This document shows, in pieces, positions 8,589 to 17,175 of a stretch of DNA of 64,000 bases. A program made the position numbers and the translations under genes. How positions within the stretch are numbered: position 1 is the stretch's first letter; each line of letters starts with the position of its first letter. The stretch is from an uncultured Pseudoteredinibacter sp. (GTDB taxonomy: Bacteria > Pseudomonadota > Gammaproteobacteria > Pseudomonadales > Cellvibrionaceae). The DNA lies in NCBI RefSeq assembly GCF_947502065.1, contig NZ_CANMYE010000004.1:62001-126000 (forward strand), given 5' to 3'. The notes under the pieces were generated by a model. It was not told the origin of the DNA. It did no database searches and was given only the letters and a program-made list of their open reading frames with translations.

Positions 8589-9968
8589 CTACTGCCTTGA
8601 TTTGTCAGGGGCTAAATCTACCTCGATAGCCTTAGGCCCCCTGGAAGATTCTTGCACTTTATATTGAACCCTTTGCTTGCCTTTAAGTGGTAGTTCATCC
8701 TTAGGGATAACATCCGATTGATGTACAAAAAAGTCATTTCCATCATCTCCTCGAATAAATCCGAACCCTTGCTCTTCCCCAAACCATTTTACATGACCAA
8801 ACTTAATGGGTTCATCAATTACAGGAGGGAGTAATGAGTCATTATGGATATAACCACTGATAAAATTCTTATCAAAGAACTGGGACACATACCAGTAAGG
8901 GCCATCACCATCGAAGCCATAAATACAGTGATCGCAATCGAGACTTCTTAAGCCGGCCGGTGTCACAGACAACACAGTAGAATTACAATCAGCTTTCTCG
9001 TATACGTTAACCTCATCCCTTTCTAGCTCAATATGATACCTTTGATAGTCAGCGGTTTTTACAGTGTTCTTAACACTATGAATTGAAAAAATTATATTTA
9101 TTGTAGTGTCGTAAATATATTGAATCTTACTCGCCAATATCTCCAGATCCAACTTGTCAAAATCTCTTTTCACAAACCAGTTTTTATCACTATCCCTATA
9201 CACGTTTGGCGTAAGTCGCCAAACATTCCAGTACGAAGTGCTATCTACTCTTAAAGTTGATAGTTCTTGGTGCAGGTGCGCTTGATCATAAACTATATAG
9301 TCGGTGGGTGATTTAACATTCTTTTTAATATAGTCGGCATTTCTAGCAAAATATGGAGCATAGCTAGACGGCCTAAATGCGGCTAAAAGACCTTTTAGTG
9401 GTGGGGCTCCTTCCCTGAACCCAGAAATGTCGTACTTGTTCTCTATTTCAAGATAGAGAGATTTCCTACAAAATATCGCGCATTCATCCAACTCTCCTGC
9501 TTCAAGCTTATCTCTAGCTTGAAGCAAAATGTCTTTTGTTTCTCCATCATTTAGAAGATCAATAGTACTGAGAGTTGCAAAGCTCTCATTCATAATTGAC
9601 GCACAGGACTCAGAAAAGAATTCCCCAACACTCACTTCTAACCTTTCTACTTCCTGTCGCGATGGTTGAATCCCATAGTGTTTCGAATCAACCCTAATTC
9701 GATTTAATCGTAATAACTGGGTTTTAAATGGAAGCTCTTTAGGGGCTATTTTCTCATTTATTAAAACAAAGTATCTATCGAATGTTGTTCGCTGATCGAC
9801 TTGCGCCTCAACAAAATCAGAAAGCGCCAAAAGAAATGATTCAACTGCATCTTGCAACAAGTTTACTGTAGAGAATAGGTACAGATCATTTGTAGAATTT
9901 AGGTGATCTTTAGATAACCCATATAGGTGTCGAGCCAAACAGACTCTTCTGACGACTTCGATATCCAT
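8589..9968 (-). CDS. HEPN-like / SH3-like / cold-shock-domain fusion protein
   Basis: A 459-residue soluble protein, first gene of the AT-rich operon. Residues 1-140 are helical and contain LNRIRVDSKHYG, where R92 and H97 give the Rx4H motif of HEPN domains. Residues 140-300 are mostly helical and unassigned. Residues 312-380 look like a bacterial SH3 domain (VNVYEKADCNSTVLSVTPAG, then YWYVSQ and SGYIH). Residues 387-452 are a cold-shock domain with GHVKWF, RNP1 GFGFI (401-405) and RNP2 FFVHQ (413-417). The cold-shock domain should bind single-stranded RNA or DNA, and the HEPN part could cut or bind RNA. I know of no named family with this architecture. The start at 9968 leaves no overlap with the remnant ORF upstream. 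Confidence 0.72.
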   Translation of the reverse strand: MDIEVVRRVCLARHLYGLSKDHLNSTNDLYLFSTVNLLQDAVESFLLALSDFVEAQVDQRTTFDRYFVLINEKIAPKELPFKTQLLRLNRIRVDSKHYGIQPSRQEVERLEVSVGEFFSESCASIMNESFATLSTIDLLNDGETKDILLQARDKLEAGELDECAIFCRKSLYLEIENKYDISGFREGAPPLKGLLAAFRPSSYAPYFARNADYIKKNVKSPTDYIVYDQAHLHQELSTLRVDSTSYWNVWRLTPNVYRDSDKNWFVKRDFDKLDLEILASKIQYIYDTTINIIFSIHSVKNTVKTADYQRYHIELERDEVNVYEKADCNSTVLSVTPAGLRSLDCDHCIYGFDGDGPYWYVSQFFDKNFISGYIHNDSLLPPVIDEPIKFGHVKWFGEEQGFGFIRGDDGNDFFVHQSDVIPKDELPLKGKQRVQYKVQESSRGPKAIEVDLAPDKSRQ

Positions 9969-10388
9969 ATTTATCCTAGGCTCCTAACAGTGTGTTAAAC
10001 AGCCCCCTAAATAAGGGGTAGGATGCCTTTAATAGTTTAGGGGTAAAAAATATTGAGGAAGGAGTCCATTTAAATACCACCCGCATTCCCTTGCCCAAGT
10101 GCATAAACCACTGTTTTACCACACTTTTCATGCGTATTAATAAATTAGTACCAGATTGATGAAATTTGGCATCTAAAGCATCTTTTATTCGTGATAGTTT
10201 TGCTGCTTTTAGTCTTACGATTAAAAAGTGCTCAGCATGTTTGACTGGGGCAGTTGGTGTTGCCCCTTTAGCCGTATCACCATAAACAAGGGAGTTGTTG
10301 CTGGGGTGAGTGATGGGTGCTTGGGGGTTGCTGGATTAATTGAAGTTGGGTTTCAAACCACTTCCTTGTGGTTTAGCTCTGCTTGCAT
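9969..10388. other. Intergenic region upstream of the four-gene operon
   Basis: A gap of 420 bases that must carry the promoter of the four-gene operon and the 3' untranslated end of the amidohydrolase gene's neighbourhood. Most of it is the start-less ORF listed separately. It also contains a small hairpin (CCCCT-AAATA-AGGGG near 10003-10018) and a GGGGCA...TGCCCC inverted pair near 10246-10266. No clear attachment site or paired integron recombination site was found. Confidence 0.5.
9976..10335 (-). pseudogene. Start-less ORF remnant at the operon boundary
   Basis: Between the stop at 10336-10338 and the stop at 9976-9978 one minus-strand frame stays open for about 119 codons. It reads like protein (VKHAEHFLIVRLKAAKLSRI, later MKSVVKQWFMHLGKGMRVVF, then KLLKASYPLFRGLFNTLLGA). 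There is no ATG, GTG or TTG until the internal ATG at 10131, which would leave only 51 residues. I read it as the 3' part of a gene whose 5' end was lost, or a start-less cassette relic. The family is not recognised. Its stop lies 8 bases from the start codon of the HEPN-SH3-cold-shock gene. Confidence 0.4.
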
Positions 10389-11915
10389 TTAGTGTGTTAC
10401 TTCTACTAACTGGCCTTCCTTTACTATCATTTCGGCTGTGAAGACGTTTTCTATGTCTTGTAGTGGGTTGTTTGCTAGGACGATAAAATCGGCTTGCAAG
10501 CCAGGCGCTATGGCCCCTACTTTATTGCTTAGTTTATAGGCTTTGGCATTGCCTGCTGTGGCGGCTTGTAGGATTCTTTGATTGCTTATGCCGGCCTTTT
10601 TCCATTCGCGCATTTCTCCTAGCAGCGAGTAGGCGTGTAGTGTCCCTGGGTTTCCGGCGTCGGTGCCAAAGGCTATGTTTACGCCCGAATCGATAATGCG
10701 TTTGAGGTTATCGCTTTGGATTTCTACGGCTGATTTTGCGAAGTTTGGTTTTAGTTGCTCCACGATCGATCGCTCTTGTTCGTTGAGGTTTTTCAGTGCC
10801 TCTTCTGGTGCATCGACATAGGGGGTGTATTTCAGTAGCAGCTGGCTCATTGAGTCTGTTTTAGGAATATTGGCCATAAGCTCTGCAAAGCTATTTAAAA
10901 TGATTGGGTCGCCGTGTTTTTGCTCTAAGCGATTAAAACTCACCGCCCCTTTAAACATCTCGGAGTAATGCGCAGTCACCGATAAGGTGGGCATATAGCT
11001 GGCATTGCGAGCCTTCATCAATTGGATAAGCTCTTCATCAATAGGCTCGGATATCACTCCGTGTACTAAGATATCGCCACCCGCTTCAATCGATCTTTTG
11101 GCATTGGCCAAATCCTCTACGTGTACGGCCACTTGTTTATTATGTTTATGGGCGGCATCGATCACTGGCTTATATAAATTATAAAGCTCGTCTGTCGTCA
11201 TTCCTGTTTCCTGGCTCCATACGATTTTTATAATATCGGCCTGCATGGCTATTTGCTGCTTAAGGGTATTTAGCGCTTCTTCCTCTGTGGCGACCTTACT
11301 AAAGGTTTTTCCATTAAGGCTTAGCTTTGGCATATCCATTGGCGATAGCAGTGTGCCTGCCATCAATAGATTAGGTGATGGCTTATAGCTTGCTAGCTGA
11401 CGATGGTGAGCCATATATTCCGAAGGGCCACCTAAATCTACAATCGTTGTTACCCCCATATTCAAATAGCTTTCAAATATCGAGCGGGAATTATCAAGCA
11501 GCCACTGCTGATCTTGTTGGTAAGGTGATATTTTTGTTGCATCCAGGGTATCTGGCCGCGTAAAAGCACTTCCCGATTGGGCTAGGTGAATATGGCCATC
11601 GATCAAGCCCGGCATAATCCATTTATCTTTAATGTTTAGGACTTTAAACCCTGCAGGAACTTGTTCTTTGCTAGAAAGAACTTTTAAGATTTTTCCGCCT
11701 TCTAGCAAAATCGTTGCATTGTGAAGAACCGAACCACTTTCGGGGTTGATTATATGCCCGCCCACAAAAGCCGTTTTTTGGCCGTTCTTGATGCTGTTAT
11801 TTGTATCGTTTGTATTTACATCGCTTTCAGCTTTAGCCTCTGCTGCTGCAGGCATTAACATAAGCAGTGAAGCAAACATGGTGATTAGTGCGAGTATCTT
11901 TCTGTATATTATCAA
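10389..11915 (-). CDS. Exported metal-dependent amidohydrolase (imidazolonepropionase-like)
   Basis: A 508-residue protein with a signal peptide (hydrophobic 5-22, AAAEA cleavage region). The amidohydrolase barrel follows: MPGLIDGHIHLAQ gives metal ligands H108 and H110, DIIKIVW a candidate bridging Lys, AVHVEDL and ILVHGVI two further His ligands, and FGTDAGNPG the catalytic Asp. A small beta-sandwich formed by the N- and C-terminal segments (KVGAIAPGLQADFIVL at the end) is typical. Exported members of this branch cleave peptides, amides or lactone-like substrates in the periplasm, and the substrate is not predictable. It is the last gene of a same-strand set of exported enzymes behind a two-component system. 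Confidence 0.87.
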   Translation of the reverse strand: MIIYRKILALITMFASLLMLMPAAAEAKAESDVNTNDTNNSIKNGQKTAFVGGHIINPESGSVLHNATILLEGGKILKVLSSKEQVPAGFKVLNIKDKWIMPGLIDGHIHLAQSGSAFTRPDTLDATKISPYQQDQQWLLDNSRSIFESYLNMGVTTIVDLGGPSEYMAHHRQLASYKPSPNLLMAGTLLSPMDMPKLSLNGKTFSKVATEEEALNTLKQQIAMQADIIKIVWSQETGMTTDELYNLYKPVIDAAHKHNKQVAVHVEDLANAKRSIEAGGDILVHGVISEPIDEELIQLMKARNASYMPTLSVTAHYSEMFKGAVSFNRLEQKHGDPIILNSFAELMANIPKTDSMSQLLLKYTPYVDAPEEALKNLNEQERSIVEQLKPNFAKSAVEIQSDNLKRIIDSGVNIAFGTDAGNPGTLHAYSLLGEMREWKKAGISNQRILQAATAGNAKAYKLSNKVGAIAPGLQADFIVLANNPLQDIENVFTAEMIVKEGQLVEVTH

Positions 11916-12018
11916 CTTGTGTGATCCTCAGTAGTGATCTGTAAAACTCTGCTCTTCAAACTTAATCAGAATGAGAAGAGCTTATTAATGTGTTTTATAG
12001 GTAGTGTTTTGGGGCCTA

Positions 12019-13482
12019 CTACAAGCTATCGATATGCCCTTCTTGGCAAACATCGTATTGCTTGGCACAGGTGGGGCTTTTATAGCGACCAATAATTGAT
12101 TTAACTTCCTTGCTAGACAGTAACCTTGGGCTTCGCCCATCAATATATGTTTCGATATCCAGCTCTAGCTCGTTTACTTTCCCAATAAAAGTCTTCATAT
12201 CTTTGAACGGTCTGGCCGTACCATTCTCATAGATGGTTCCGAAATGATCATGTGAATAGAGCATCTTTTGCTTAGGTAAATAGAGAACTAGGTTTTCGGC
12301 CGCATGCGCTGTTGTAAGCTTTAAAATACGAACATCGCCAAGTGCTACCTCCTTATCCACAAGCAACAGCTCTTCTTTGCCGATATCCCTACCCAGGGTT
12401 TTATTAATAAGCGCAAGAGCGTTAGAACTTGTGACAATGCTGGCATTTAGAGCAAGAGCAGGTTTAATTAGCTGAAGATGCTCGGTATGGTGATGGGGCA
12501 ACACGACATATTTGAGGGGTTTATTCGAACCGGTTTTGGCTAATAAGCTTTGGTAGTTTTTATCAAGCTTTCGTCCGCCACCTGATGCAATGAAGTAATC
12601 ATCAGCTTCTACAAATATAGATTGTGATCGTCCATTACCCACTAGATACACCCCGTGCCCTAGCAGACGTAGGCCCTTAGCACTCGGAGCTGCCGGCTTA
12701 CCCCAAGCAGAAAAGCCCGCCGGCTCCTGAAACGCACTTTGGGTATCTGGGTTGAGATCTAGGTTTCTATATATCGATACCTTTCTGGCTTTGCCACCCA
12801 CAAAATAACTTAGATCACGGGCATAACTGATACCCGCTTTGGATTTGTGGTTTGAGAACACATAAACTAATTCGCCAACACGGGCGTGTTTTGCTGTAAC
12901 TTTTGCTATCACCCCTGTACGGGAGTCAATCAAGATTTGATGTGGGCTATTGCCAAATAGGGGCAGCGATACTTGATAGTGCTCTACACCTCGAAACTGC
13001 GCTAGCCCATCGAAACTGAGTTGATCTGCATTTTCTAATAACTGCTTTGCGATTAAAGTATCGCTACTTCTTTCTATGGAGCGCCCGGTATTTTTATAGT
13101 TGTACCAACTGTCATCAAAATACTTCTGATAGACGAGATCATAAACTCTTCCACCTTCTTTTGATGAAATATACTGCTCAAAATCGGTAACCGTGCGTAC
13201 CTCCCTCCATGAAAGTAGGCTTTTTCTTTGTTTAACAAAGTCTATTAAAAGCGTTTCTTTTAACTTCCAGAAATCGGGTAAGTCAGGACTTTCATCTTGA
13301 CCAGGCCAGAGGCTCTTATTGTAATCATAGATTTTTATACTGTTTAAGCTCTTCAATTTGTCTGCATTATAAGCTTTGGACAGTAACTGAATGACTGGCT
13401 CAGCCTTGTCGCCTGCCATTGCTGGAAGGTGTGCAAACAGCAGCACCATAGCAAATACTGTATTTAGTTTTTTTGTCATCAT
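12019..13482 (-). CDS. Exported metallo-beta-lactamase-fold protein with altered HxHxDH motif
   Basis: A 487-residue protein with a signal peptide (residues 1-23, ending AMAG), an N-terminal mixed domain of about 240 residues and a C-terminal metallo-beta-lactamase fold. The usual HxHxDH metal site appears as PHHHTEH (H330, H332, E334, H335), so Asp is replaced by Glu. TTAHAAENLVLY supplies H393 and YSHDHFG supplies D412. It should be a periplasmic hydrolase if metal binding survives. The gene lies 58 bases after the NTF2-like gene and 103 bases before the amidohydrolase, all in one direction, which suggests a shared pathway for an extracellular compound. Confidence 0.8.
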   Translation of the reverse strand: MMTKKLNTVFAMVLLFAHLPAMAGDKAEPVIQLLSKAYNADKLKSLNSIKIYDYNKSLWPGQDESPDLPDFWKLKETLLIDFVKQRKSLLSWREVRTVTDFEQYISSKEGGRVYDLVYQKYFDDSWYNYKNTGRSIERSSDTLIAKQLLENADQLSFDGLAQFRGVEHYQVSLPLFGNSPHQILIDSRTGVIAKVTAKHARVGELVYVFSNHKSKAGISYARDLSYFVGGKARKVSIYRNLDLNPDTQSAFQEPAGFSAWGKPAAPSAKGLRLLGHGVYLVGNGRSQSIFVEADDYFIASGGGRKLDKNYQSLLAKTGSNKPLKYVVLPHHHTEHLQLIKPALALNASIVTSSNALALINKTLGRDIGKEELLLVDKEVALGDVRILKLTTAHAAENLVLYLPKQKMLYSHDHFGTIYENGTARPFKDMKTFIGKVNELELDIETYIDGRSPRLLSSKEVKSIIGRYKSPTCAKQYDVCQEGHIDSL

Positions 13483-13540
13483 GGTTTGTAGAGTTATTGA
13501 TTAGTGTTCATTTTCTGTTGATGCGAGTATTTCTTTATGG

Positions 13541-14008
13541 CTACCACAGCTCTTCGACTAAGGATATTTTCCCATCGCTAAAGCCAAATACGGCTAACCG
13601 AGGCTCTTCAGGATGCCAAACACCGTCCTCCTTCACTACGCCATGTGAATACTCAACCGCTATGTGAGATTTCCCATAGATTGCCCGCAAAACTCGGGCG
13701 TGATGAGCATTGGTTTTGTTATAGAAATTCCTATTGAGATTTCTGATAAAGGCTTTTCGCCACTTGTCTTTATCAAAGTCAGCGCCGTACTCAAAATGGA
13801 TATATTTAACATCCTCATGCATCGCCTCCAGCAAAGAATCAATATCCTCAATACTTGACCCTTGGCGCGAAACTTTGGCCAAGGCAGTGAAATAGGCTTC
13901 AACTTGATTTAATTTGCATTCCTTGCTGCAATCAGCTGCCCCTGCTGAAGACCAGAAAGCTGACAGCAGTACCATTAGGGATAACCTTGTTTTGCAGATC
14001 ACAGCCAT
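13541..14008 (-). CDS. Exported NTF2-like (SnoaL/DUF4440-type) protein
   Basis: A 155-residue protein with a signal peptide (residues 1-24, ending SAGA), then a single cone-shaped NTF2-like domain: a helical start with NQVEAYFTALAKVSRQGSSI, the typical LLEAMHEDVKYIHFEYGADF segment, and closing beta-strands RLAVFGFSDGKISLVEELW. Members bind small hydrophobic ligands or act as isomerases and hydrolases. The start codon is one base away from the stop codon of the DJ-1/PfpI gene, so the two are probably translationally coupled. The function of this copy is not known. Confidence 0.78.
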   Translation of the reverse strand: MAVICKTRLSLMVLLSAFWSSAGAADCSKECKLNQVEAYFTALAKVSRQGSSIEDIDSLLEAMHEDVKYIHFEYGADFDKDKWRKAFIRNLNRNFYNKTNAHHARVLRAIYGKSHIAVEYSHGVVKEDGVWHPEEPRLAVFGFSDGKISLVEELW

Positions 14009-14009
14009 C

Positions 14010-15131
14010 TCACTTCGCCTTACCGTTGATTAAGCCTTTAAGATCCGCCATCTTTTCATGATCTGGATAAAGGTCTTTAAACTTTTCAAAGTTCTGCTTT
14101 GCTTTGGCTTTCATGCCCTGTTCAACTTCCGCTGAAATAAGCTTGGCTAGGTATACTGGGTGTTCAAAATTACGCCCAATGGCCTGCATGATATCGAGCT
14201 CCACAAGCTTGCTGGCTTTATCTTCGGCTAGGCCGTAAGCATAAAAACCGTATAGAGCCATATAATTCATGTCGTACATTTCAGGCTTAGATTTAATGGC
14301 CAGATCGATTAGATAAGAGCCGCTGCTTCTGGCTTTAGAGATCAGTGTCAGTGTGGCTTCATCTTTGAATAGTTTTCGGTCTTTAATATCTACCCCTGCT
14401 TTCGTTAGCAAAACCTCTGCAGCTTGGGCGACGGCACCAGGGTTTTGAGCGGTAATTAAGTTTCCATCCACAGAGATATAAGGCAGCATCGGGGCATTAT
14501 TTACGAAGGTAGCACCATGTTCTTTTAGCTTATCTTCAAGCAGAAATGGCAAATCATCGATCACATCACTACCGAAGGCTCGCTCTTCTGCATTGGTAAA
14601 TCCATTTACCTTTTTATTCGCCACAAAATAGCTGCCATCTTTTCTCTTTACATTAACTAGGGCTGCAGGGCCGTGACATACGGCGGCGATTGGCTTGCTG
14701 CTATTAACATGCTTTTCAAGAAAGGCTTGGGTAGCTTGATCAACTGGCAAATCAAACATGGCGCCACTACCACCAATAACCAGCACGGCATCGTAGGGTT
14801 TGTTAATGGCCTCTTTACTCGATAGGGTATTGGCAAGCTGCTTTAGGGCGGGAGTTTCGTTTTTAAAACGCTGAATAAAAGGCAGTTGGTCTTTGTTGTT
14901 TTTGACCAATACAGCACCGCCTTTAGGGCTTAGCAGGTCAATACTCACCCCATTATCATGCAGGACGAGGTAGGCCTGTGCTAGCTCTTCTAAATCGTAG
15001 CTAAGATGTTCCCGCCCCTTTTCTCCATAGCTGGAAATAAGGATGCCAACGTTTTTGGAAGTCTCACTTGCATTCGCAAAGGGAACAAGTAAGACAATTA
15101 GAAAGCTTAATATCGCGTTGAATGGTCGCAT
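14010..15131 (-). CDS. Exported DJ-1/PfpI-family protein with C-terminal helical extension
   Basis: A 373-residue protein with a signal peptide (residues 1-21). Residues 25-250 form a DJ-1/PfpI domain with VLVIGGSGAMFDLP and the nucleophile elbow AAVCHGPAAL (C152-H153), the motif of Hsp31-like glyoxalases, chaperones and amidases. The last 110 residues are helical (LAIKSKPEMYDMNYMALYGF, then AKQNFEKFKDLYPDHEKM) and resemble a tetratricopeptide-like tail. Export of this family is unusual but known. It begins 78 bases after the sensor kinase gene and is followed with a one-base gap by the NTF2-like gene. Confidence 0.85.
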   Translation of the reverse strand: MRPFNAILSFLIVLLVPFANASETSKNVGILISSYGEKGREHLSYDLEELAQAYLVLHDNGVSIDLLSPKGGAVLVKNNKDQLPFIQRFKNETPALKQLANTLSSKEAINKPYDAVLVIGGSGAMFDLPVDQATQAFLEKHVNSSKPIAAVCHGPAALVNVKRKDGSYFVANKKVNGFTNAEERAFGSDVIDDLPFLLEDKLKEHGATFVNNAPMLPYISVDGNLITAQNPGAVAQAAEVLLTKAGVDIKDRKLFKDEATLTLISKARSSGSYLIDLAIKSKPEMYDMNYMALYGFYAYGLAEDKASKLVELDIMQAIGRNFEHPVYLAKLISAEVEQGMKAKAKQNFEKFKDLYPDHEKMADLKGLINGKAK

Positions 15132-15209
15132 AATATTCTCTACTGGCTTAAATTAACTAAGCGTTAGAATATCAAGGCGTTTGTCGTGATTTCGTGAAAT
15201 GTCGTCTTA

Positions 15210-16460
15210 TTAACTCTGGGGAGAGGTATTAATGATTATTCTGAACTGACCACTACTTACTTCAACATCCACCTCCCAATTTAGAGCCAAACACACCCTT
15301 TCTACTAAGAACAAGCCCAAGCCAAGCCCCTGGCTGCTCTCCCTCTTCACCTTAGGAGAGATTGGGTTATCCTTATGGATATAATCTGTCTCGTTTTCAA
15401 AGATGATAACTGCACCCTCGTCTGAATAGATCTTTAAACGATGATCAGAGGAGTAATGGATGGCATTGGAGATTAGATTATTAATCAGTAATTGAAGAAG
15501 ATTTTTATTGCCAGATACCTGTAAGGATTCAGACACATCCATCTGGAGAGTAAAATCCTCATGCTTTGACAACTCAAAATGAGACACCACCACATCTTCT
15601 AACACATCAATAAACCTTATAGGTTCTAGCAATGTTGCCTCATTACGGGCCAGCGCCAGCAAGGTGTTTATGATTTGCTCGATGCGAAGTGTATTATCCT
15701 CAAGGTAATTTAGCTGCTTTGCAGATAAGGTATCGTTTTGCTTCAGCTCGGCAATAACATTTTTTATCACCGTAGTTGGTGTACGAAGCTCATGGCTAAC
15801 ATCACGCGTGAAATTCTCTTCCCTGCTGAGTAGCTCTTGGGTCTTTTTGAAGCTCAGCTCGATAGTCTCTGCGAGCATTCCAATTTCGTTTTTGGGAAAC
15901 TCATCAGAAAATCCATCATCTATGCTGGGGTTTGAAGCTATCTTATTAGTCAAGCGCTCCAGAGGCTTGAGTGTTTTTTTCGCCAAGTAATAGGCCATAT
16001 AAGATGCCAAAGCAGCAACAACGGCCAATAGGGCCAGCAAGGCCATTGATACGACCGGAAGATAATCTCGGCCCACTTCATATTTCGTAATATCCGCTAC
16101 CAGTACCGCATTTTCACCTTCAATTTCTAGGGGGTGAACATATAGACTAATGCGATCGCCGCTTTTAAATTCAACCTGATTAACATCTTTCAAATGCTGC
16201 AAATAAATATCGACAGGCAGCTCATCCCAGCCCGGGTATAGGGTTAAAAAAGGAGCCCTAGGGTCTACCAGCTTCCTCTCTTCCTTGTAGATCTTCTCAA
16301 TATAGTTCGCTTCCTCGGTGACTATTCTATTAAAAATATTGTCTTCCACTATCCAGGAATAGCCCAACAGCAAGATACTATAGATGAGCGATACTAGGAG
16401 TATGATGCCAACAAATAGATGAATAATGCCTTTATGAATGCTTTTATCTTTATAGTTCAT
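15210..16460 (-). CDS. Two-component sensor histidine kinase
   Basis: A 416-residue inner-membrane protein. There are two membrane helices (residues 12-35 and 134-160) around a short periplasmic sensor domain of about 100 residues, then a HAMP-like linker (KTLKPLERLTNKIAS). The HisKA dimerisation helix has DVSHELRTP with phospho-acceptor H223. The HATPase domain has an N-box (LINNLISNAIHYS) and a G-box (SQGLGLGLFLVERV). Its start overlaps the end of the response regulator gene by four bases. The downstream exported enzymes suggest it senses an envelope or extracellular compound. Confidence 0.95.
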   Translation of the reverse strand: MNYKDKSIHKGIIHLFVGIILLVSLIYSILLLGYSWIVEDNIFNRIVTEEANYIEKIYKEERKLVDPRAPFLTLYPGWDELPVDIYLQHLKDVNQVEFKSGDRISLYVHPLEIEGENAVLVADITKYEVGRDYLPVVSMALLALLAVVAALASYMAYYLAKKTLKPLERLTNKIASNPSIDDGFSDEFPKNEIGMLAETIELSFKKTQELLSREENFTRDVSHELRTPTTVIKNVIAELKQNDTLSAKQLNYLEDNTLRIEQIINTLLALARNEATLLEPIRFIDVLEDVVVSHFELSKHEDFTLQMDVSESLQVSGNKNLLQLLINNLISNAIHYSSDHRLKIYSDEGAVIIFENETDYIHKDNPISPKVKRESSQGLGLGLFLVERVCLALNWEVDVEVSSGQFRIIINTSPQS

Positions 16461-17134
16461 TCTTCTGTGAGCCTAAAACCCGCGCCATGAATGGTTTTTA
16501 TCATTGGGTACTCAAATGGCTTATCAATTGCTTTTCTTAATGTGTATATATGAGAGCGAAGTACATCGCTATCGGGAAAGTCTTCACCCCAAATTTTTCG
16601 AGTCAGCTCATTCCTGCTAACCGCCGAAGGAAAAGCCTTGGCCAGCTCAAGTAAAATAGCAAAGTCGGTAACGCTTAGATTTATTGACTGACCATCTCTG
16701 CTGACTAGTTTTTTCTTACTATCAACCAGCAGACCACCGATAGCAATGGATTCGCTTTGATTCGCAGAGCGCCTTTTCGCCAGAGCCTTACAGCGCATAG
16801 CGACTTCTTCAAGCTCAAAAGGCTTAGTCAAATAATCATCCGTCCCCGAATCAAAGCCTCGAATCTTGTCATCCAAGCTATCTCTAGCCGTCAGCATTAA
16901 AATGGGGACGTTAGCATCAACTTCTGCTCTTACTGTTTCACAGATATCCAAGCCATCCATATCGGGTAACATCAAGTCGAGTATGATCACATCGAATTGA
17001 TTCTCTCGTAATAATTGCAGCCCTACTCGGCCATTGTGTGCGTAATCGACAATAAAACCTTTTCCCGTCAAGAAATCGATCAACTGCCCCGCAATAGCTT
17101 GATTATCTTCAATGACTAATAGATGAATGTTCAT
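16457..17134 (-). CDS. OmpR-family response regulator
   Basis: A 225-residue regulator. The receiver domain (1-118) has the acidic pocket ED at 9-10, phospho-acceptor D53 in ILDLMLPDMDG, the conserved T in MLTARDS and K in LTKPFE. A C-terminal winged helix (130-225) has the recognition helix DVLRSHIYTLRKAID and the terminal hairpin IKTIHGAGFRL. It overlaps the kinase gene by four bases, a standard cognate pair. Targets are probably the operon itself and the exported-enzyme genes that follow. Confidence 0.96.
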   Translation of the reverse strand: MNIHLLVIEDNQAIAGQLIDFLTGKGFIVDYAHNGRVGLQLLRENQFDVIILDLMLPDMDGLDICETVRAEVDANVPILMLTARDSLDDKIRGFDSGTDDYLTKPFELEEVAMRCKALAKRRSANQSESIAIGGLLVDSKKKLVSRDGQSINLSVTDFAILLELAKAFPSAVSRNELTRKIWGEDFPDSDVLRSHIYTLRKAIDKPFEYPMIKTIHGAGFRLTEE

Positions 17135-17175
17135 TTTTTATTAGCTCTAATGTTTTTCCCGCTTCAATGCCTTCA

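Noticed and set aside
9976-10010. GTTAAAC near 9991 and CCTAAC...GTTAGG-like bases that resemble an integron attC core
   Set aside because: No paired R and L boxes with a folded structure, no integrase and no repeat of the site after the other genes of the operon.
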